From NCBI GenBank assembly GCA_009379915.1, contig WHSV01000009.1, positions 1 to 63,783 of the forward strand: 63,783 nt of DNA, read 5' to 3'. The notes below the pieces were generated by a model. That model saw nothing but the letters and a program-made list of their open reading frames with translations. It was not told the DNA's origin and ran no database searches. Of this stretch, positions 51,010 through 59,092 are shown one piece after another. Positions within the stretch are counted from its first letter, which is position 1, and each line of letters begins with the position of its first letter. The DNA comes from Actinomycetota bacterium (GTDB taxonomy: Bacteria; Actinomycetota; CADDZG01; WHSQ01). Both the position numbers and the translations under genes were made by a program.

Positions 51010-52944
51010 CTAGCGGGTCGAAGCCGGCCGAAGGTAGCCCAGCATCCCTCCGGCGAGCAGAACCTCTCTTTCGCGCTGCAGTAGCTCGATGCCCAAATCG
51101 ATGATCGAGCCCGCACCGGTGCGGCAGCTCACCGACGCCGCTCCGTCCGCCACCGCGTCCCGGAGGTCCTCGATCCGCCACTCGTCCCCCACCGCAACCA
51201 GGTCATGATCGTCCCCGGACGCGAAGAGCAACGGAAGGATTCCCTGAGCGATCAGGTTCTGGCGGTGAATGCGAGCGAAGCTCTGGGCCACGATGGTCCG
51301 AATACCGAGATGCGATGCCGACAGCGCCGCCTGCTCGCGCGACGAACCCTGGCCGTAGTTGTGTCCCGCGACGATGATCCCACCTCCCCACTCGACCGCG
51401 CGGCTGTGGAACTCCGGATCGATCCTGCGGAACATGAACTCCGCACACGCGGGGATGTTCGACCACAGTGCAATTCCGAGCGCGCCGTCGGGGGCCATGT
51501 CTCCGGTCGACACGTCGTCTCCGAGCACGATGAGTACACGTGACTGCACGCTCGGTGCCACCGGCTGCGGAACCGGAGGCGGCACGATGTTCGACCCTCT
51601 GTGGATCTCGACCCGAGCGACTGTGTCCCCCGCCGCGGGCTCGATGATGTGACGGTCGACCACCTCGGGTGTGTAGGTCGGCGGGCCGACGGGCGGGACG
51701 ACGCCAAGACGGCGAGGATCCGTGATCACTCCCCGCAGCGCGGCCGCCGCGGCAACCGAGGGCGAACAGAGGTAGACCGCGTCACCCTCCGTCCCGCTTC
51801 GCCCCGGAAAGTTGCGGTTGAACGTGCGAACCGAAGGGACTCCCGCCGACGGAGCTTGGCCCACGCCGATGCACGGTCCGCAGACGGCCTCGAGCACGCG
51901 CGCGCCGGCCTCCAGGAGATCGCGGTAGACATCCGAGCGCGCGGCGGCATCGAGAACCTGACGCGAGCCCGGGCTTACAGTCAGGTCGACGTCACGATGC
52001 ACGGAGGCCCCTCGCAGGACGGCGGCGACGAGCGCCAGATCCTCGTACGAGGAGTTGACCGACGATCCCACGCACACCTGACCGACGGCAGTGCCCTCGA
52101 GCTCTGCCACTGGCACGACGTTGCCCGGCGAGTGTGGTCTCGCAATCAGCGGTTCCAACGACGACAGATCGAGGACCTCGACCTCGTCGTAGGTCGCTCC
52201 GGCGTCCGCCGACATCGAGACGAAGTCGTCGCCGCGCTTCTGAGCCGTCAACCACTCGCGCGTGCGCGCGTCGCTGGGGAAAACGCCGGTCGTGGCCCCC
52301 GTTTCGAGGACCATGTTGCAGATGGTCGCGCGCTCCATCACCGACAGAGTCGACACACCCTCGCCGACGAACTCGAACACCTTGCCGCGGCCGTCGCGTG
52401 TCCCGTAACGCCTCAACAACTCCAGGACGACGTCCTTGGCCTCGACCCAGCCGGGCAGGACTCCGCGCAACTCGACCGCGACGACCGACGGGCACGGAAT
52501 CCAGAAACCGTGTCCCGCGAGAGCGACCGCGACGTCGAGGCCTCCAGCACCCACCGCAAACATGCCCGCGGCCCCCGCCGTCGTGCTGTGCGAGTCCGCC
52601 CCGAGCAGCACGTCACCCGGGCGCGCGAATCGTTCCAGGTGAATGCTGTGCGAGATCCCGTTGCCGGCTTTCGAGCACTTGACTCCGTAGCGCGAGGAGA
52701 ATGACTGGAGAAAACGGTGCTCGTCGGCGTTCAACTCGTCCACCTGGAGCACGTTGTGGTCGACATACATGACGGCGAGTGGAACCTCGACTCGTTCGAC
52801 TCCGAGCGACTCGAACTGCATGTAGGTCATCGAGCCGGTGGCGTCCTCGATTAGTACCTGGTCCGGCTTCAGGTGAATCTCCTCGCCGGGTCGGAGTTCC
52901 CCGTCCACCAGATTCTTCGACAGAAGCCGGTGCGTCAGGTTCAC
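51010..52944 (-). CDS. Aconitate hydratase (aconitase superfamily, 644 aa)
   Basis: [4Fe-4S] hydro-lyase with all domains in one chain. Substrate/cluster motifs: VLLGADSHSTTAGAAGMFAVG, cluster Cys in VGQVCVGSSVNSS and EAVCGPCIGVGQ, and the swivel-domain loop HNYGQGSSREQAALS. At about 640 residues it matches the short LeuC/AcnA-like aconitases rather than the 900-residue type. GTG 52944 overlaps the stop of the lyase gene (GTGA). As the last gene of a catabolic operon with a citryl-CoA lyase homologue and a CoA ligase, its substrate may be citrate/aconitate or an analogue. Confidence 0.9.
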   Translation of the reverse strand: MNLTHRLLSKNLVDGELRPGEEIHLKPDQVLIEDATGSMTYMQFESLGVERVEVPLAVMYVDHNVLQVDELNADEHRFLQSFSSRYGVKCSKAGNGISHSIHLERFARPGDVLLGADSHSTTAGAAGMFAVGAGGLDVAVALAGHGFWIPCPSVVAVELRGVLPGWVEAKDVVLELLRRYGTRDGRGKVFEFVGEGVSTLSVMERATICNMVLETGATTGVFPSDARTREWLTAQKRGDDFVSMSADAGATYDEVEVLDLSSLEPLIARPHSPGNVVPVAELEGTAVGQVCVGSSVNSSYEDLALVAAVLRGASVHRDVDLTVSPGSRQVLDAAARSDVYRDLLEAGARVLEAVCGPCIGVGQAPSAGVPSVRTFNRNFPGRSGTEGDAVYLCSPSVAAAAALRGVITDPRRLGVVPPVGPPTYTPEVVDRHIIEPAAGDTVARVEIHRGSNIVPPPVPQPVAPSVQSRVLIVLGDDVSTGDMAPDGALGIALWSNIPACAEFMFRRIDPEFHSRAVEWGGGIIVAGHNYGQGSSREQAALSASHLGIRTIVAQSFARIHRQNLIAQGILPLLFASGDDHDLVAVGDEWRIEDLRDAVADGAASVSCRTGAGSIIDLGIELLQREREVLLAGGMLGYLRPASTR

Positions 52945-53768
52945 GGCGTTTCCGGCTCTACGTTCTCCAAGGCTCTGGCGTTCACCTCTTTGTAGAGACG
53001 CATTCCGATGGGGTGCTCGGCCTCCTCCGCGAGGTGACCGACGAGCCCTGCCGTCCGAGCCAGCAGTGCAAAGCCGCGCGCGAGCGTGGGAGGAAATCCA
53101 AGGTCGGCCAGCACCGCTCCGGCCGCGCCCGCTCCGTTGATGGGCAACGCCCTGCCCGTCGCCTTCTGTTGAGCGGCGGCGACGAACCTGAGCAGTCTGA
53201 GGTTCGGCCCCAGCAGGCCCACCTCCCGCGCAAGCTCGTAGAAGCGCGGCGTACGTGGATCGGTCTCGCGATGAACGGGATGGCCGAGCCCGGGAATCCG
53301 ATTGCCTGCGGCCAGCACCTTCTCCACCGCGTCCGCCGCCACCGCCTCGAGCGCGGAGTCATCCGACCGCCGGTCGTCGGGAACGGCCGCGAGGACGTCG
53401 TGCAGGAACCGCGCCGCGTCCTCGGCGGGTCCGAGAAACACGCTTCCACCACCGAGCAGTCCCGCGGCGATCGCTCCCTGCATCGCTTCGGGAGCGCCGG
53501 TGTAGGTCAGCCTCGCCGCCAGCGCGGTGGGCGTCAGCCCATGATCTGCAAGCGACACGAGCACGGCGTTGAACATCGTCGCCTCGGCCTCGGACGGTGT
53601 GCGTCCGGCGGCGAGCAGGAACGCGAGGTCCGTGAACGACATCCGGCCCATTACCTCGGAGGCGAGGTCGCGCCCTCGCACCGTGATGGAGTCGGGCGTC
53701 GCGTGACCGATCGACGACCTGAGCCAGTCCCCGGTTTCGGATGATCTCGGTTCGGAGGGTTCGCTCAA
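52941..53768 (-). CDS. Citryl-CoA lyase-like protein (citrate synthase family)
   Basis: Citrate-synthase-fold protein of 275 aa, the short form seen in citryl-CoA lyases. His motifs GLGHPVHRETDPRTPRF and the LPINGAGAAGAVLADLG region are present; the N-terminal small domain of true citrate synthase is reduced. It would cleave or form a CoA thioester of a citrate-like acid. TTG 53768 overlaps the ligase stop by 4 nt, with GGAG upstream. Synthase (forward) activity is the alternative. Confidence 0.85.
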   Translation of the reverse strand: MSEPSEPRSSETGDWLRSSIGHATPDSITVRGRDLASEVMGRMSFTDLAFLLAAGRTPSEAEATMFNAVLVSLADHGLTPTALAARLTYTGAPEAMQGAIAAGLLGGGSVFLGPAEDAARFLHDVLAAVPDDRRSDDSALEAVAADAVEKVLAAGNRIPGLGHPVHRETDPRTPRFYELAREVGLLGPNLRLLRFVAAAQQKATGRALPINGAGAAGAVLADLGFPPTLARGFALLARTAGLVGHLAEEAEHPIGMRLYKEVNARALENVEPETP

Positions 53769-55318
53769 GATTGCTCTCCGCCTGCGCGAGCGGGCTCGAA
53801 GTCGCTCTCTCTGTCACTGCGGTCTGTGGGCAGCTCGTGCTTCGCAATTCGACCCGTCGGAGTGTGCGGCAATTCCTCGACGGTCTCGAGATACCGGGGA
53901 ACCTTGAAGGGAGCGAGTCGTTCGGCGGCAAAGTCTCGCAGCTCGCCGAGCGAGACGTTTGCGTCGGCCTTGAGCACCACGAAAGCCTTTACCTCCTCTT
54001 CGGACAGCTCGGACGGAACACCGATCACCGCGGCCTCCTCGACATCGGGGTGAGCTTCGAGCGCGGCCTCGACCTCGACGGGAGAAAGGTTCTCGCCCCT
54101 GCGGCGGATGAGCTCCTTTCGGCGCCCCACGAATGTGAAGGTGCCGTCGTCGTTCACGGTGACCACGTCTCCAGTGCGCAGCCAGCCATCGGACAGAACC
54201 CTGTCGGTTTCCTCGGGCATCCCGTAGTAACCGAGCATGACCGCGGGGTTCTTCAACTCGAGCTCGCCCACACCTCCGACGCCGACCTCTCGGCCGTCCT
54301 CGACGACGCGCCCGTGATTTATCTCGCCCATCGTGGGGTGCTGACGCAGACTCCCGAGCGTCTCGAAGGGCCGGGTGCCCTTTCTCCAGATGAGAGCGTA
54401 CGGCGTTTCGGACAGCGCGTAGCCGCACACGATCTCGATGCCGAAGCGCCGCTCGATGGCGAGGTGGCGCTCCTTGGGCGGCGATGGGCCCGTGTAGCAG
54501 AGCCGCAGCGGGTTGTCTGCGTCGTCGTCGCGCTCGGGCTGTCGCATCAGGATCTCGATCATGGCCCCGATCGCGTTGAACTCGGTCGCGCCGTAGCGAC
54601 GAGCCGAGTCGAGGAATCCGCTTCCTGAAAAGCGCGGGAGCAGAATCAGTCCGGCGCGCGCCGCGACCGAACCGAGCATCGAATAGGCCGGGGCGTTGAT
54701 GTGGAACAACGGCAACGAAGTCATCAGGCGATCCGACTCGTCGAGCCCCATCCAGAAAGGAAAGCCAACGCCCGCCATCGCGTAGGCGCGCTGCGTTTGC
54801 ATCACCAACTTGGAGCGACCGGTGGTCCCGGACGTCGGGATCATGACGGCGACATCATCGGGACGAGCGGCGGGTGCCATCCGAGCCGCGGGGGCCTTCG
54901 CGAGGTCCTCGGCGAGCACCAATCGAGCATCGGGAGAGCGGTCTCGGACCGCGTCCCCCAATCCCGCGTCGCTCACGACGACGTGCGGCCGCACCTGATC
55001 GATGAGGCCCCCGAGCTCATCCGGACTGCTGGCGGGGTTGACGGCAACGATGGTCGCGCCCAGATGCACGGCCGCGAGCCAGGTGAAGAGGTAGTCGGGA
55101 GTGTTCCGCGCGGTAGCGAGGACCCGCCTATCGCGCCCGGCCCCCAGTTGGTCGAGCGCGTAGGCCACCGCGGATATGCGCTCGTACGCCTGCTCGTAGG
55201 TCCAGATCGAGTCCTCGAAGTACAGCCATTCCTTCGTGGGCGAGCCGGCCACGGCCGATTCGAAGAGGCCCGGGATCGTCGGCACGGTTGTTGTCTCGTC
55301 GTGCGATGAGCCGCTCAA
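53765..55318 (-). CDS. AMP-forming acyl-CoA synthetase
   Basis: Class I adenylate-forming ligase, 517 aa from TTG 55318 (4-nt overlap with the HxlR stop) or 506 aa from GTG 55285. ATP loop IPTSGTTGRSKLV, core ALSETPYALI, GDVVTVNDDGTFTFVGRRKELI hinge and the catalytic Lys in TPTGRIAKHELP. It activates a carboxylic acid as CoA thioester. Its place before the citryl-CoA lyase homologue suggests a citrate-like or aromatic-derived acid. Confidence 0.9.
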   Translation of the reverse strand: MSGSSHDETTTVPTIPGLFESAVAGSPTKEWLYFEDSIWTYEQAYERISAVAYALDQLGAGRDRRVLATARNTPDYLFTWLAAVHLGATIVAVNPASSPDELGGLIDQVRPHVVVSDAGLGDAVRDRSPDARLVLAEDLAKAPAARMAPAARPDDVAVMIPTSGTTGRSKLVMQTQRAYAMAGVGFPFWMGLDESDRLMTSLPLFHINAPAYSMLGSVAARAGLILLPRFSGSGFLDSARRYGATEFNAIGAMIEILMRQPERDDDADNPLRLCYTGPSPPKERHLAIERRFGIEIVCGYALSETPYALIWRKGTRPFETLGSLRQHPTMGEINHGRVVEDGREVGVGGVGELELKNPAVMLGYYGMPEETDRVLSDGWLRTGDVVTVNDDGTFTFVGRRKELIRRRGENLSPVEVEAALEAHPDVEEAAVIGVPSELSEEEVKAFVVLKADANVSLGELRDFAAERLAPFKVPRYLETVEELPHTPTGRIAKHELPTDRSDRESDFEPARAGGEQS

Positions 55319-55665
55319 CGCGCGTGCGTCTCGGCGTGCTCGTGCGGCGCGACCCAATCGTGGGCCCAGTCCTCGAGCTCGGTGATGACCGACTCGAGCG
55401 CCCGTCCTTTGTCGGTCAACTCGTAGCTCACGCCGACCGGCTGGGTGGCCTCCACACTGCGCGTGATCAAGCCCTCGATCTCGAGCTCCTTCAGCCGGAG
55501 CGAGAGCGACCGGTCGGAGATCTCCTCGATGTGAGTCGATATCTCAGAGAAACGCAACGGGCGGTACATGATGGCGCGCAGTATCGTGCCGCTCCATCTC
55601 TTGCCCACCAACTCGATGGCCTTTTGAAAGTGCGGGCAGAAGGCCTTGTCCGGACTGGTCGCCAT
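55315..55665 (-). CDS. HxlR-family transcriptional regulator
   Basis: A 116-aa winged-helix regulator: FCPHFQKAIELVGKRWSGTILRAIM, SEISTHIEEISDRSLSLRLKELEIEGLI and a C-terminal EDWAHDWV tail. Cys10 near the N-terminus is the usual redox- or quinone-sensing position in this family. ATG 55665 begins 2 nt after the dioxygenase stop. HxlR proteins next to ring-cleaving dioxygenases typically sense quinones or electrophiles, so it probably controls this operon. Confidence 0.9.
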   Translation of the reverse strand: MATSPDKAFCPHFQKAIELVGKRWSGTILRAIMYRPLRFSEISTHIEEISDRSLSLRLKELEIEGLITRSVEATQPVGVSYELTDKGRALESVITELEDWAHDWVAPHEHAETHAR

Positions 55666-55667
55666 GG

Positions 55668-56591
55668 CTAGCTCTGTGACTCTGCTCGGGGATCGGGCAG
55701 CGGAGTCAGGACTTCGGCGAGCTTGTCGCGCAGGTGCTCGTAGTCCGGAGGCAGAGCCAGACGCTGGCCGAGCGATTCGATCGGCTCGTCGACGGCGAAG
55801 CCCGGGCCGAGGGTGGCGATCTCGAAGAGCACGCCCGACGGCTCGCGGAAGTAGATGGACTTGAAGTAATAGCGATCGATGATCGGCGTGACGTCGGCTC
55901 CGGCCCTCCCGACCCGCTCGTGCCACGCCGTGTGCTCGTTCATCGGGGTCGCCCACGCGATGTGGTGCACGGTGCCCGCGCCGCTCAGACCCGGTTTGTC
56001 GGGCGCTTCGTCGTAGACGTAGGAGCCACCGCGCTGCTCGCCGCGCGCGCTCCAGGACGAGTCCGACTCCGCATCGAAGTTCATGGTCGAACCGAGGAAG
56101 TCCTTGCTCGCGGCGGGATCATTCGTGTACGCGCGCACGCCGTCGAACCCCTGCAGGGCGAACTCCTGGGGAATGGCCGGGTGGCGCGCGCTGAGCGGCT
56201 CGTCCGTCGTCTCGACCACCGCGAACTCGAGACCCAGGCCCTCGGGATCGTCGAACCGAAGCCTGTCGCCGTCGCGCTCGGTTGCGATGCCGTGGTCCCC
56301 GAGGCGCGCGGCCCAGAAGTCGAGGGCGTCGGTGGAGCCGACGCGCCAGGTGATGCGGTAAACCATGCCCGCTCCCGCGCGGCCGCGCGCCGCCTTGGGG
56401 TACTCGAAGAACGTGATGTCGGAGCCCGCCCCGCCCTCTTCGTCCGCGTAGAAGAGGTGGTAGACGGTCGGGTCGTCCTGATTGACCGACTTCTTCACGA
56501 GTCGGAGACCGAGCGTGTCGGAGTAGAACCCCACGTTCTGGGGAGCGTCGCCCGTGATTGCGGTGATGTGGTGGATTCCTTCCAGCTTCAT
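55668..56591 (-). CDS. Ring-cleaving dioxygenase (MhqO/VOC type)
   Basis: VOC-superfamily extradiol-type dioxygenase, 307 aa, first gene of the operon. IHHITAITGDAPQNVGFYSDTLGLRLVKKS at the start and GTVHHIAWATPMNEH with the C-terminal YFREPSGVLFEIATLGPGF carry the iron ligands (two His, one Glu). MhqO homologues open hydroquinone-type rings. ATG 56591 follows CGAGGAGGCAGC. Confidence 0.9.
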   Translation of the reverse strand: MKLEGIHHITAITGDAPQNVGFYSDTLGLRLVKKSVNQDDPTVYHLFYADEEGGAGSDITFFEYPKAARGRAGAGMVYRITWRVGSTDALDFWAARLGDHGIATERDGDRLRFDDPEGLGLEFAVVETTDEPLSARHPAIPQEFALQGFDGVRAYTNDPAASKDFLGSTMNFDAESDSSWSARGEQRGGSYVYDEAPDKPGLSGAGTVHHIAWATPMNEHTAWHERVGRAGADVTPIIDRYYFKSIYFREPSGVLFEIATLGPGFAVDEPIESLGQRLALPPDYEHLRDKLAEVLTPLPDPRAESQS

Positions 56592-56710
56592 GCTGCCTCC
56601 TCGACGCGTACGCGTGCCGGCTCGTTGGCTAACCTCTTGTAAGTAACTATAACCAGTGTCACAATCGGCCCCAAGAACGGTCCGAACGCCAAGCTCTAGG
56701 GGGGAAGGTT
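56592..56710. promoter_or_regulatory. Divergent promoter region dioxygenase operon / DinB-like gene
   Basis: AT-rich core TAAGTAACTATAACC (56640-56654), followed on the plus strand by TGTCACA (56657-56663) and GGTC 15 nt later, a possible ECF41-type site for the 56711 gene. The core probably carries the HxlR-controlled promoter of the operon. Confidence 0.35.
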
Positions 56711-57550
56711 ATGTCGATCGCCGACCAGGACACCTCACAGTGGGACGCCACCAACTTCGCCGCCAAGGACAACCTGCTGCGCGTGGTGCGCGAGGAGGCC
56801 GAGGGTTTCTTCGCCCTGGCCGAGAAGCCGGAGAACTGGGACTCGCCGACTCCCGCGGGGCACTGGCGCGTGAGAAACCTCGTCGCTCACATCGCCGACA
56901 CGACCGAGGGCTATCTCGAGCGCTTCGAGACCACGCGGGCCGGTGGGACGGCGGAGCCCCTCGCTCCCCTCGACCAGATGGCCGTAACCGCCGACAAGCG
57001 GGCTCAAGCACTCAGCGGTGCTCCACAGGACGAACAGATGGCGCGGTTGCGCGAGGACTTTTCGCGAGCGATGAAGATGTTCGAGGAAGTAAACGAGCAG
57101 GACTGGAGCAACTTCCTCATCACTCACGCGTACATGGGCCCCGTGCCGGCGTTCTTTTATCCCATCGGTCAGTTGATGGACTACGGTGTGCACGGCTGGG
57201 ACCTGCGCGAGGGACTCGGCCTGCCTCACTTCCTGAGCTCCGACGCGGCGGACCTGCTCGTGCCGTTCATGTTCGTGTTGTGGCAGGCGACAACAGACGT
57301 CTCGCGGCTCGGAGACGAAAGCCTCCAAGTTGGCGTGCGCGTCTCGGGGCGCAACGCGGGTACCTATCGGGTGACGGTCACAGACGAGGGCATGGCCTAC
57401 GAACCGGGGTCGGCCGACGATCTACCGGTCCTGATCGACTTCGATCCGGCCAGTCTCGTCCTCACGGCCTTCGGTCGCACCTGCTCGGGGACTCCGTATG
57501 GTGACCTCGACGCGGCCCGCAAGTTCGCCGGTCTGTTCTTCAGGATCTAG
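56711..57550 (+). CDS. DinB-superfamily (mycothiol maleylpyruvate isomerase-like) protein
   Basis: A 279-aa actinobacterial protein with an N-terminal MDMPI/DinB helical bundle (GHWRVRNLVAHIADTTEGYLERF; metal His residues also in FYPIGQLMDYGVHGWDLREG) and a C-terminal SCP-2-like domain (VGVRVSGRNAGTYRVTVTDEG, LIDFDPASLVLTAFGR). ATG 56711 follows GGGGGGAAGGTT. Related proteins use mycothiol as cofactor or transfer it. It may act on a product of the neighbouring dioxygenase operon. Confidence 0.85.
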   Translation: MSIADQDTSQWDATNFAAKDNLLRVVREEAEGFFALAEKPENWDSPTPAGHWRVRNLVAHIADTTEGYLERFETTRAGGTAEPLAPLDQMAVTADKRAQALSGAPQDEQMARLREDFSRAMKMFEEVNEQDWSNFLITHAYMGPVPAFFYPIGQLMDYGVHGWDLREGLGLPHFLSSDAADLLVPFMFVLWQATTDVSRLGDESLQVGVRVSGRNAGTYRVTVTDEGMAYEPGSADDLPVLIDFDPASLVLTAFGRTCSGTPYGDLDAARKFAGLFFRI

Positions 57551-58187
57551 CGGCTCGGTCTCCATCGGCCGAGAGATAGAAGCGCACAGACCGGATAACG
57601 CGTCCGACCCTTGCATCCAGACGAGGCTCTGAACCGCGCTCGAGGAACCCCGCGATGACGAAGTTGTGGGTCGGTCCGGAGACGACGACTCCCTCGAAGT
57701 TCAGACGTGCGCCCCGCCTGTTACGAGCGCGACCCGCGATCGACCGAGCCGGGCAGCCGTCGAGTAACAGTGGACCCTCGCTGCTGACGTTCAGGTCGCG
57801 GTAGGACCGGCGAAGGCTCGACCGCAGATCTTCGAGCGCCACCGAGAGGTCGCCCGATCGCGCCCGCCCCACCGACAGCGTGGCCCGGCCGTTCTTCTTG
57901 TAAAGACTGACGACGCTGCCATCCGACTTGCTCCTCCACGCCGGTGGAACCTCGATAGCGAAACGCCTTGCATCATCGAAGCGAGCATTGGAGGGCGAAC
58001 CTGCCGCTGTTGTCTCGCCGCAGCCGGCCGTATCGTCGAGGCGCGACTCGACTCTGCCATCGCTTGTCACCGGTTCATCGTCGGACCCCTCTCGGTCACC
58101 GAAGAACCACACGAGGATTGCGACCTCGACGACCAGCGCAGCGACGATCATTGCGGCGAAGATCACGCGCTGGCGTGTGAAAGTCAT
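57540..58187 (-). CDS. Membrane-anchored hypothetical protein
   Basis: 215 aa: one N-terminal membrane helix (VIFAAMIVAALVVEVAILVWFFG) and an outer domain with two Cys (AGCGET and LDGCPARS) that could form a disulfide. The outer part resembles a PsbP/Mog1-like sandwich (RFAIEVPPAWRSKSDGSVVSLYKK, FVIAGFLERGSEPRLDARVGRVIRSVRF), but this is weak. Coupled by ATGA to the gene upstream; its 3' end overlaps the convergent DinB gene by 11 nt. Confidence 0.65.
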   Translation of the reverse strand: MTFTRQRVIFAAMIVAALVVEVAILVWFFGDREGSDDEPVTSDGRVESRLDDTAGCGETTAAGSPSNARFDDARRFAIEVPPAWRSKSDGSVVSLYKKNGRATLSVGRARSGDLSVALEDLRSSLRRSYRDLNVSSEGPLLLDGCPARSIAGRARNRRGARLNFEGVVVSGPTHNFVIAGFLERGSEPRLDARVGRVIRSVRFYLSADGDRAARS

Positions 58188-58900
58188 GACCCGGCGGCAC
58201 GCACCCGAGCTCGCCCCCGCCAGACGAATGCGTACCCCGCGCCCAACAGCAAGCAGGCCAGGATGAGCCAGGTCAGGACCTGAACACCGGTGCGAGAAAG
58301 ACCCGATCCCTCGGACTCCTCGGCTTCTGTCGCCGGGGCGATGATCTGGGTTCCCTTCACCTGGGCCGGCTCGATCGTGTTGCCCGCGGCCGCCACCTCC
58401 TCGGTGTCGCCCTCGGGCCCGCCTCGGCCGCCCTTCGAGGCACGGCCCGATCGATTCGAGGTCCGGCCCGCTCGATTCGTCGTGCCGGCGACCCTGTCGT
58501 CGGCGTCGGAGGAACCAGTCGATGAGCTGGCCGGCGTCGACCGGGCGGGAGGTGCCACGCTATCGGGGGCGGGTCCCGGCGCGGGCGTGTCGTCCACGGA
58601 TCCGGCCGAGCCGCCCGAATTCTTGGCGACCTCGGTCACTTCCTTGGCGACCTCGTCGACGACCTCATCGACCTCTTTGGTGATGTTTTCGACCGGCTTC
58701 GTGACTGGGTCGAGGACCTTCTCGACATCTTCGACGACCTCGTCGACCGGCTTCTTGACCTTGTCGAGGGGATTGGACAGCTCGCCGACCACCTCGTCGA
58801 GTGGTCCGTCGAGGCCGGACAGCGATTGAGCGGCGGCCGGTCCGGAGGACGCCCAGAACACAACCAGAAACGAAGCCGCTAAGCAGGCGACCCTCTTCAT
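58184..58900 (-). CDS. Secreted low-complexity protein with LSRTG sorting-like tail
   Basis: 238 aa. Signal peptide MKRVACLAASFLVVFWASS, then a hydrophobic-heptad segment (DEVVEDVEKVLDPVTKPVENI, about residues 50-75), a Ser/Pro/Gly-rich linker and a C-terminal GLSRTG followed by a membrane helix (VLTWLILACLLLGAGYAFVW) and basic tail RGRARVR. The order motif-helix-Arg tail is that of sortase substrates, with LSRTG instead of LPxTG. No sortase gene is in the window. Confidence 0.65.
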   Translation of the reverse strand: MKRVACLAASFLVVFWASSGPAAAQSLSGLDGPLDEVVGELSNPLDKVKKPVDEVVEDVEKVLDPVTKPVENITKEVDEVVDEVAKEVTEVAKNSGGSAGSVDDTPAPGPAPDSVAPPARSTPASSSTGSSDADDRVAGTTNRAGRTSNRSGRASKGGRGGPEGDTEEVAAAGNTIEPAQVKGTQIIAPATEAEESEGSGLSRTGVQVLTWLILACLLLGAGYAFVWRGRARVRAAGS

Positions 58901-58919
58901 GCGAACCCCCCAGTTGTTG

Positions 58920-59045
58920 CACGTAGCCAGTTGTTCGCTGAATACCCAGTTCTTCCCTGCTTGGAACAGAGTTTTCTTCGAAGAGCTCCCGAGCCGCGTC
59001 CGCGAACTCCGGGGCCGATCGAGCTACCTCTTGCCAGCGCGCCAC
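58920..59045 (-). pseudogene. Truncated start of a PPOX-family protein
   Basis: GTG 59045 with GGAGGTGA upstream begins MARWQEVARSAPEFADAARE, which matches the N-terminal helix of PPOX-type (pyridoxamine 5'-phosphate oxidase-like) proteins. After about 21 codons the match ends and the frame runs into the neighbour antisense-free sequence. The flavin barrel is absent. It lies directly behind the AlkZ-like gene. Confidence 0.4.
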
Positions 59046-59092
59046 ACTCACCTCCGTTTCGACGAGGCCGCCCCCTCTTGAGCGAAAGCCAC

